From Rickettsiales bacterium (GTDB lineage: Bacteria; Pseudomonadota; Alphaproteobacteria; Rickettsiales; UBA1997): 11,745 nucleotides of DNA. Both the position numbers and the translations under genes were made by a program. The notes under the pieces were generated by a model. That model saw only the letters and a program-made list of their open reading frames with translations. It did not search any database and was not told the DNA's origin. The stretch spans positions 1-11,745 of the forward strand of contig CANMEW010000005.1 of NCBI GenBank assembly GCA_947496905.1. The letters run 5' to 3'. The stretch's first letter is position 1. The number at the start of each line of letters is the position of its first letter. Positions 6,893 to 11,745 of the stretch are shown here, piece after piece.

Positions 6893-7639
6893 TTAAATTT
6901 TCCCCGCAACTTCATCTGAAAAAATGTAGTTTCCGGTGACGGCCTGAACATCGTCGCAATCCTCAAGCACATCAATCATTTTCATTAATTTTTGTGCTTG
7001 CTCTAAGTCTGAAATTTCATTCACAACTTTTGCTTTCCAATCGAGCTTTGCGGAAAGTGGGTCTTTAAATTTTTCAATTAGGTCGTCACGAACTGTAGTA
7101 AAGTTTTCCGGAGAAGTGATTACGACATGGACTTCGCTGGAAGACTCTACCTCATCTGCGCCAGCTTCTAAAGCGGCTTCAAACATTTTTTCTTCACTCG
7201 CAATTTTTTCATCAAACTGGATCACGCCAACGCGATCAAACATGAAACCAACTGAACCGGTTTCTCCCAAGGCGCCTCCAAATTTTGTAAAAATGCTACG
7301 CACTTCGCTCGCGGTTCGATTGCGATTGTCGGTCAAGGCCTCAACAATAATTGCGATGCCGCTAGGTGCGTAGCCTTCGTAGCGAATTTCTTCAAAATTT
7401 TCTCCGTCAGCTGAACCGGAAGCTTTTTTAATTGCAGCGTCAACACGATCCTTCGGCATGTTGTTGGTACGCGCCTCGATGATTGCATTGCGAAGACGTG
7501 GATTGAAGTTCGGATCTGGCTGACCACTTTTTGCCGCAACGGTAATTTCGCGCAAAATTTTGGTAAAAAGTTTTGCCTTTTTTGCGTCTTGCGCACCCTT
7601 GCGGTGTTTGATGTTTGCGAATTGTGAATGTCCTGACAT
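6893..7639 (-). CDS. yebC: YebC/PmpR-family protein (TACO1-like translation or transcription factor)
   Basis: A 248-residue cytosolic protein. It opens MSGHSQFANIKHRKGAQDAK, the hallmark of the family, with SQF in place of the common SKW. Further conserved stretches are LRNAIIEARTNNMPKDRVDAAIKKA (about 54-78), YEGYAPSGIAIIVEALTDNRNRTASEVR (about 92-119) and GSVGFMF (about 133-139). Members have been described as transcriptional regulators, and more recently as factors that help ribosomes through proline-rich stretches; which role applies here cannot be told from sequence. I chose the start at 7639 because it gives the family N-terminus and its normal length; the frame stays open 28 codons further upstream (to 7723) but that part does not resemble the family. 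It heads the minus-strand run yebC-polA-pstA-folP and is divergent from the ankyrin gene. Confidence 0.94.
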   Translation of the reverse strand: MSGHSQFANIKHRKGAQDAKKAKLFTKILREITVAAKSGQPDPNFNPRLRNAIIEARTNNMPKDRVDAAIKKASGSADGENFEEIRYEGYAPSGIAIIVEALTDNRNRTASEVRSIFTKFGGALGETGSVGFMFDRVGVIQFDEKIASEEKMFEAALEAGADEVESSSEVHVVITSPENFTTVRDDLIEKFKDPLSAKLDWKAKVVNEISDLEQAQKLMKMIDVLEDCDDVQAVTGNYIFSDEVAGKI

Positions 7640-7742
7640 TTGGAATGGAATGAGATTTAAATGGAGGTGAAACCTTGAAATCGTGAACGCAAAAAACATT
7701 GGCGAAGCCGCGCTGTCAAACAATTTGAATTTAAGAAGGTTA

Positions 7743-7761
7743 AATTTTTAATCTAAAAATT
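7743..7761. repeat. AT-rich inverted repeat in divergent intergenic region
   Basis: AATTTTTA (7743-7750) and TAAAAATT (7754-7761) form a perfect 8-bp inverted repeat around ATC. It lies in the 235-base region between yebC and the ankyrin gene, which must hold both promoters. It could be an operator-like dyad or simple AT-rich chance. I see no convincing -35/-10 pair on either strand. Confidence 0.35.
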
Positions 7762-7834
7762 CGAAATCAAAAAAATCTCTGAAACCAAAGCTATTGGGTT
7801 ACAAAATTGGATTTTTAGAGGTGACCTAAAAAAA

Positions 7835-7857
7835 CTCGCTAGCGTAAACAACGCGAG
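7835..7857 (+). repeat. Small hairpin just upstream of the ankyrin gene start
   Basis: CTCGC (7835-7839) is complementary to GCGAG (7853-7857), and the loop starts with the overlapping palindrome CGCTAGCG (7837-7844). It ends 17 bases before the ATG at 7875, in the likely 5' untranslated region, where it could influence translation initiation. The GAGA part of the right arm is the only purine-rich stretch near the start. Confidence 0.35.
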
Positions 7858-7874
7858 AAATTCTTACATCAAAT

Positions 7875-9446
7875 ATGACAAAAACTATCTTAAGCAAAGA
7901 CAGAGAAGAAAGAATCAGGCTTGGAGAGAAAATCCTTGTCGCACAAGGCGATGTGAGGCTTGGCGGCGAACCAGGCTCACTAGATAAGATGCTTGGAGCA
8001 AAAGAAAGGAGAAGAGTTATTGGAGAGCAAGTTGTTGTTCAGGACGAAAATTATGAAGAATATTGTATCAATGCATTTGATAATTTTATTAAAAAAATCA
8101 GCACTTCGCAAACTCCTGAAACCTTACATACAATAAGTAGAGGCCTTGAAAAAATAGAGCAGCGATATGGCGAAATATTGCAGGAGCTTAAAAAAAACGA
8201 TCAGGTGAATTGGTCTCAGGTTTCGACCAATCTCATGATGCTGTCCAGTAATTTCATGGCACTCCCCAGCTTAGATATTGCAAGTTATGCCACTAAATCG
8301 ATTTCAGACGCTCTAACTTGGCTGCAAGAAAAATCAGGCGGCATCAAATATGGTGCGGTGATGTTTGCAGCGTCAAGACTCACAACCGACCAGGCGACGT
8401 CTGCAAAACTAGTAATGGCAGCAACTGTAGCAATAGACGCTGCCTCCTCCGTTGGAGTGCAAGCAGTAATGGTGGGGGATATAGATTACCCTACCACTGT
8501 TTATTGCGGGCCGCAAATTAATTGCGATAATTTAAGAGGGGCGGCGGAATCAGGAGAAATAATGCTTCTGGAAAAAGACCAAGGATTTACGAAGACTAAA
8601 GAAATTGAAGAAGATATAAAAAATATTGAAAGAGTAATTCTAGCGGCGCATGGCTACGTAAATTTAAATAATGATAGTGACGGCAGACAGCGTTTCGAGG
8701 AAGAGGCGCTTGTGCGGGCAGATAAATTTGCCGCGCACGTTTTTCCAAATGCTAAAATTATCCACTCTCTTGGTTGTAGAATTGGAACCAATCCGAGAAA
8801 AAACTATGACCCCAACGATCTTAAGCCAGGTCAAATTCTTTTTCTTCACGCCGGAGCCCTCGATGTACCTTTGACGATGATGAGAAGAACGGCGGAATTT
8901 TTAACAATAAATCCAAATCCCGAAGCTCCTTTTTCAGTTCCACTACAAATTCTTGCCAAAAATCAAGACGGATCAACAACCTTTGCCGAACTAACACCCG
9001 TACCATTTGAGCAGACTGCTGCAGCAATAAATGATGAATCAATTAGTAGCGAAGAAGAGAGAGTTAGTATATTATTTAACCTAATAACCACGCATATAAA
9101 CACCCAGAAAAATTCTGCCTTAGAAAATTTTGTCGACAATCGGCAAATTGCTTCGGAGCTGGAAAAATTAGGGTTCAGGGATTTTTCTACACAAAAAGAT
9201 AAAGCTGAATTTGTGCGGGATTATCTAGGGCAAGAACTTTTAGCGGACAACAAGCAAGCAATGGATGCAAGCCTGGCGGAACTTGTTGAGAAAATGCTTA
9301 GGCTTAAATTGATGGATGCGGATTATGACATTGGTAAAGAGTATAATGCAGTGCTTGTAGCAGCCAATGTCGGTAATAATGACTTGCTTGAAGTATTGAT
9401 AAGAAATCGCGCGAATACAAGAATGCTAACTTGTGGGGGGGGATAA
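7875..9446 (+). CDS. Unrecognised protein with His-Gly ... Cys pattern and start of ankyrin repeats (5' part of a split gene)
   Basis: 523 residues before a stop created at a run of eight G. Residues 1-110 are charged and helical. About 115-200 are hydrophobic and Ala-rich, helix-like, with no clear signal peptide. At 252-303 a pattern resembles clan CD cysteine peptidases (caspase, CHAT and MARTX C80 types): strand plus His-Gly in RVILAAHGY (253-261, His259) and strand plus Cys in KIIHSLGCRIG (294-304, Cys301), with a further strand QILFLHAG at 320-327. This assignment is inference from the pattern only. Residues 484-516 (YDIGKEYNAVLVAANVGNND and on) look like the first ankyrin repeat. The tail TCGGG-stop is an artefact of the frame break; repeats go on in the next frame. 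Codon choice (many AGA, ATA) differs from the neighbours. A host-directed effector or a regulator are both possible. The ATG at 7875 has only weak ribosome binding support. Confidence 0.75.
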   Translation: MTKTILSKDREERIRLGEKILVAQGDVRLGGEPGSLDKMLGAKERRRVIGEQVVVQDENYEEYCINAFDNFIKKISTSQTPETLHTISRGLEKIEQRYGEILQELKKNDQVNWSQVSTNLMMLSSNFMALPSLDIASYATKSISDALTWLQEKSGGIKYGAVMFAASRLTTDQATSAKLVMAATVAIDAASSVGVQAVMVGDIDYPTTVYCGPQINCDNLRGAAESGEIMLLEKDQGFTKTKEIEEDIKNIERVILAAHGYVNLNNDSDGRQRFEEEALVRADKFAAHVFPNAKIIHSLGCRIGTNPRKNYDPNDLKPGQILFLHAGALDVPLTMMRRTAEFLTINPNPEAPFSVPLQILAKNQDGSTTFAELTPVPFEQTAAAINDESISSEEERVSILFNLITTHINTQKNSALENFVDNRQIASELEKLGFRDFSTQKDKAEFVRDYLGQELLADNKQAMDASLAELVEKMLRLKLMDADYDIGKEYNAVLVAANVGNNDLLEVLIRNRANTRMLTCGGG

Positions 9447-10140
9447 TGCCGTTCATCTTTCGGCATTAAGAGGAAACTGTGAGGGCGTCAGTCTTTTGGT
9501 TGGATGCGGAGTCAGCGCAACTCAGCGAAACATTTTTGGAGCAACTCCGCTTTGGTTCGCGGCAAGTAGAGGGCATTCTCAATGCGTTGGCTTTTTGATT
9601 GGGAAAGGAGCCAACCCTGATGAAGCAACTGATCGAGGAACAACCCCTGTCTACATGGCGCTGAGGGAAAAATATTTTCAAACTGCTCACATCTTGTTGG
9701 CTGAGAAAAGAGTTGATGTTCATCAAGTAGATACAACTGGTGCAAACTTGGTTTTTGCCGCAGTATTTATTGGCGACTCTAAAAGCCTTAGTATTTTACA
9801 CGAAAGAGGAGCTGATTTTAACCTGATAGCAAAAAATGGAAGAACAACCCCACTAACACTCGCGCTCAATATTTATGCAAACGACATAACTGACGCTAAA
9901 AACTATAAAGAAAATTTTATTCTTCCTTTGATCAAAAATTATGGAGCCAATCCGGCATTAGAAGTTCCTGCCTTATATCAAAAAACTGCACTCGGCTTTA
10001 TTGCTGAAAGGCATCCTGATTTAGCAGAGCAAATGATAGCTGCCCGCAAAGAATATCTTGCAAATCAAAAACCCGAAACCTCTCCGGAGCAGCCACAGGA
10101 ATATGCGGAACAACTAGTGAAGGGCGAACGCGAATTGTAA
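9433..10140 (+). CDS. Ankyrin-repeat protein, 3' part of the split gene
   Basis: This frame continues the preceding gene; its only upstream start, a GTG at 9433, lies inside the G run and has no ribosome binding site, so I think it is not an independent gene. Ankyrin repeats can be followed at about 2-32 (GDNAVHLSALRGN), 33-66 (FGATPLWFAASRGH, KGANPD), 67-100 (RGTTPVYMALREK), 101-134 (TGANLVFAAVFIGD, RGADFN) and a longer, degenerate one at 135-178 (GRTTPLTLAL, YGANP). The C-terminal tail, about 205-235, is hydrophilic and rich in Glu, Gln and Pro. Ankyrin repeats bind proteins, and in host-associated alphaproteobacteria many such proteins are secreted; secretion is not shown here. With one G removed from the tract, the two parts give one 754-residue protein with about six repeats. 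The coordinates from 9433 are those of the open frame. Confidence 0.75.
   Translation: MGGDNAVHLSALRGNCEGVSLLVGCGVSATQRNIFGATPLWFAASRGHSQCVGFLIGKGANPDEATDRGTTPVYMALREKYFQTAHILLAEKRVDVHQVDTTGANLVFAAVFIGDSKSLSILHERGADFNLIAKNGRTTPLTLALNIYANDITDAKNYKENFILPLIKNYGANPALEVPALYQKTALGFIAERHPDLAEQMIAARKEYLANQKPETSPEQPQEYAEQLVKGEREL
9435..9442 (+). repeat. G8 homopolymer at the frame break of the ankyrin gene
   Basis: Eight consecutive G at 9435-9442 lie exactly where the reading frame changes. With eight G the frame stops at TAA 9444-9446; with seven G it reads Cys-Gly-Gly-Asp-Asn-Ala-Val-His and enters the next ankyrin repeat in register. Such tracts change length during replication and make RNA polymerase slip. 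They are also a classic site of sequencing error. Confidence 0.85.
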
Positions 10141-10269
10141 TGACTCCACTTGAATCTGACACTCCGAATTTTTAGACGATCAAATTTTAGGACACTCTGA
10201 AACGCCTACCAACTCAATCCAAAAACAACAAATTTTCTTCAAATAATCCTCAAAAATACTCTAGAGAGA
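10141..10269 (+). other. Gene-free stretch before the leu leader
   Basis: 129 bases between the ankyrin gene stop and the leader ORF. It should contain the leuC promoter, but I see no convincing -35/-10 pair; an AT-rich stretch at about 10229-10259 is the likeliest place. GACACTC occurs twice (near 10158 and 10191). No clear terminator for the ankyrin gene is visible. Confidence 0.4.
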
Positions 10270-10347
10270 ATGGCTTCCGTAGAGCAACTCTACTCGACTG
10301 ACGCTCCAAAGGATTCGCTTCAGCTTCAGCTTCAGCTTCAGCTGTAA
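10270..10347 (+). CDS. Leader peptide of leuC, 25 residues with alternating Leu and Gln codons
   Basis: The ORF starts ATG at 10270, after the purine-rich GAGAGA, and reads MASVEQLYSTDAPKDS followed by LQLQLQLQL and TAA at 10345-10347. Six of 25 residues are leucine, five of them in the last nine codons (CTT four times, CTG once). It lies 61 bases before leuC. Leader peptides rich in the end-product amino acid are the known sensors of transcription attenuation in amino-acid operons, so I infer that ribosome stalling here reports leucine shortage. Caution: the CTTCAG unit is a short tandem repeat, which can arise by slippage, and only this frame gives Leu. Confidence 0.7.
   Translation: MASVEQLYSTDAPKDSLQLQLQLQL
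10318..10344 (+). repeat. Tandem CTTCAG hexamer repeat in the leader ORF
   Basis: CTTCAG occurs four times in a row from 10318, then CTG. It encodes the Leu-Gln run of the leader peptide. A tandem repeat could change the number of leucine codons by slippage and so tune the sensor. The sequence is repetitive enough to have grown by replication slippage. Confidence 0.85.
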
Positions 10348-10388
10348 CTGCTGCAAGATGCCGCACCGCGAATCTTAAATCACTTTTT
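10336..10388 (+). promoter_or_regulatory. Candidate attenuator with alternative hairpins upstream of leuC
   Basis: Structure 1 pairs CTTCAGC (10336-10342), the last Leu codons, with GCTGCAAG (10350-10357) with one bulge. Structure 2 pairs AAGAT (10355-10359) with ATCTT (10372-10376) and, inside it, CGC (10362-10364) with GCG (10368-10370). Both use AAG at 10355-10357, so they exclude each other. A run of five T follows at 10384-10388, seven bases after structure 2, which makes a weak intrinsic terminator. The proposed scheme, structure 1 forming when ribosomes stall early and preventing structure 2, is inference. A separate stable hairpin, GTAGAG-CAA-CTCTAC (10279-10293), lies inside the leader ORF. 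Confidence 0.5.
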
Positions 10389-10408
10389 CGTAACTCTTAA
10401 AATCTCAC

Positions 10409-11745
10409 ATGGCAAAAACTCTCTACGACAAAATTTGGGAATCTCATTTGGTTTACGACGATGGCTCTTCGGCAGCAATTTACGTCGATCGCCAGCTCAT
10501 TCACGAAGTAACTTCTCCGCAAGCATTCGAAGGTTTGAGAATGTCAGGCAGAAAGCCGAGAAGACCAGAGGCGCATTTAGCGGTCGCCGACCACAATGTT
10601 CCAACCACAAGTGCCGACAGGGGCAATGGCACTAGAGGAATCAAAGATGAAATCTCGCGCCTCCAAGTTGAAACTCTCGAAAAAAACTGCGCTGAATTCG
10701 GCATTAAATATTTTGATCTGGACGACAAAAAACAGGGAATCGTTCACATTGTTGGGCCAGAGCAAGGCCTTACTCAGCCAGGAATGGTAATTGTTTGTGG
10801 CGACAGTCACACTTCAACTCATGGCGCATTTGGTGCACTAGCTTTCGGAATTGGCACTTCTGAAGTTGAGCATGTTTTGGCGACTCAAACCTTAATTCAG
10901 AAACCTGCAAAAAACTTTTTAGTAAAAATTGATGGCAGACTTGGAGCCGGCGTAACCGCGAAAGATATTACTTTAGCGGTCATTGGAAAAATTGGCACCG
11001 CAGGCGCAACTGGCTGCGTGATTGAATATTCTGGAGAGGCAATCAAGTCACTTTCAATGGAAGGAAGGATGACAGTTTGCAACATGTCGATTGAAGCTGG
11101 AGCCAGAGCAGGACTGATTGCACCCGATGAAACAACTTACGCTTATTTGCGCGGAAAGTCGCTAGCGCCGAAAGAAAGTGATTGGGAAAAGGCGGTGAAA
11201 TATTGGGAGTCATTGCAGTCAGATGTCGGCGCAAAATACGACAAAGAGCTTCATTTAAATGCCGCAGAAATTGCTCCACAAGTTACTTGGGGAACTAGTC
11301 CGGAAGACACTCTGGCAATTACTGACAAGGTTCCATTTCCAGAAAGTTTTGCTGACAAGGGCAAACGGGAAGCAGTCAAAAGATCGCTCGAATACATGGG
11401 GCTTGTTAGCGGAACTCCGCTTGAAGAAATTACTGTCGACAAGGTTTTTATTGGCTCATGCACCAATGGCCGAATCGAAGATTTTCGCGAGGCGGCAAAA
11501 ATTTTGAATGGCAGAAAAATTGCCAAAAACATCAAGCTTGCAATGGTGGTGCCGGGGTCGGGCTTGGTGAAAGAACAAGCAGAGAAAGAAGGTTTGGATG
11601 TGATTTTCAGAGCTGCTGGTTTTGAGTGGAGAGAGCCGGGATGCTCGATGTGCCTAGCGATGAATGCTGACAAGTTGGATTTCGGCGAAAGATGTGCCTC
11701 GACATCAAACCGAAATTTTGAAGGCAGACAAGGTAGCGGCGGGCG
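10409..11745 (+). CDS. leuC: 3-isopropylmalate dehydratase large subunit, missing its last codons
   Basis: The frame is open from the ATG at 10409 to the right edge: 445 complete codons of a protein usually about 470 long, so roughly 25 codons are missing. With LeuD it converts 2-isopropylmalate to 3-isopropylmalate in leucine synthesis, in the cytoplasm. The three cysteines that hold the 4Fe-4S cluster are visible, Cys351 in GSCTNGR and Cys412 and Cys415 in EPGCSMCLAMN, together with VADHNVPT (59-66), GDSHTSTHGAFG (131-142) and the C-terminal STSNRNFEGRQG (431-442). It starts MAKTLYDKIWESH, the family N-terminus. No good ribosome binding site precedes the ATG. The leader and attenuator upstream suggest leucine control. 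leuD or leuB would be expected next but are outside the window. Confidence 0.96.
   Translation, partial: MAKTLYDKIWESHLVYDDGSSAAIYVDRQLIHEVTSPQAFEGLRMSGRKPRRPEAHLAVADHNVPTTSADRGNGTRGIKDEISRLQVETLEKNCAEFGIKYFDLDDKKQGIVHIVGPEQGLTQPGMVIVCGDSHTSTHGAFGALAFGIGTSEVEHVLATQTLIQKPAKNFLVKIDGRLGAGVTAKDITLAVIGKIGTAGATGCVIEYSGEAIKSLSMEGRMTVCNMSIEAGARAGLIAPDETTYAYLRGKSLAPKESDWEKAVKYWESLQSDVGAKYDKELHLNAAEIAPQVTWGTSPEDTLAITDKVPFPESFADKGKREAVKRSLEYMGLVSGTPLEEITVDKVFIGSCTNGRIEDFREAAKILNGRKIAKNIKLAMVVPGSGLVKEQAEKEGLDVIFRAAGFEWREPGCSMCLAMNADKLDFGERCASTSNRNFEGRQGSGG

Noticed and set aside
7640..7723. 28-codon N-terminal extension of yebC
   Set aside because: The extension does not resemble the family, whose proteins start at the MSGHS/MAGHS motif with normal length.
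8664..9745. Minus-strand and alternative-frame ORFs within the ankyrin gene
   Set aside because: They show no domain or start signal and are opposite a frame with clear ankyrin repeats.
10435..11673. Several open frames of 62-140 codons on both strands across leuC
   Set aside because: They overlap the intact leuC frame, which carries all family motifs, and are shadows of it.
1..11745. CRISPR array, tRNA or rRNA gene, insertion sequence, attachment site or replication origin
   Set aside because: I found no regularly spaced repeats, no cloverleaf or rRNA-like sequence, no transposase frame and no DnaA-box cluster.

Overview
The window looks like a piece of an alphaproteobacterial chromosome of moderately low GC, probably from a Rickettsiales- or Holosporales-like or a related deep-branching lineage. 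The evidence is the alphaproteobacterial form of the omega subunit next to an Rsh/SpoT gene, a methionine aminopeptidase with a Rickettsia-like C-terminal end, a PstA permease with the long soluble N-terminal insert common in alphaproteobacteria, a DNA polymerase I with a ruined proofreading site, an in-frame palindromic repeat in polA, and an ankyrin-repeat protein. A leuC gene with a leucine-rich leader argues against a highly reduced obligate parasite. Taxonomy is inferred from remembered family features, not from a search.

Layout. Bases 1-691 (minus strand) hold rpoZ followed by the 5' part of spoT/rsh, which runs off the left edge. Map (790-1596, plus) is divergent from rpoZ. Map converges on a minus-strand block across a long hairpin (1607-1660). 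In transcription order the block is yebC, polA, pstA, folP, and a small frame (1666-1833) that may be a gene of its own or the frameshifted tail of folP. pstA and folP overlap by 7 bp. A plus-strand accessory gene follows (7875-10140): a long N-terminal region with a His-Gly ... Cys pattern, then ankyrin repeats, with the reading frame broken at a run of eight G. The window ends with a leader peptide (10270-10347) and leuC (10409 to the edge, about 25 codons short of its end).

How the genes work together. The housekeeping genes cover stringent response, transcription, protein maturation, folate synthesis, phosphate uptake and DNA repair; apart from rpoZ-spoT and the yebC-polA-pstA-folP run they are not obviously one pathway.

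The most interesting signals are four. (1) An 86-bp two-hairpin repeat occurs twice at about 90% identity without gaps: once in frame in polA between the 5'-nuclease and the 3'-5' exonuclease-like domain, and once in opposite orientation overlapping the polA stop codon. It resembles the gene-invading palindromic elements of Rickettsia. (2) A previously unmarked 25-codon leader ORF ending in alternating Leu and Gln codons precedes leuC, with mutually exclusive hairpins, which suggests leucine-responsive attenuation. (3) A G8 tract splits a putative His/Cys-domain plus ankyrin protein; seven G would restore one continuous 754-residue protein, so it is a candidate for phase variation, slippage, or sequencing error. 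(4) The folP end and the small downstream frame could be joined by removing one CT dinucleotide.
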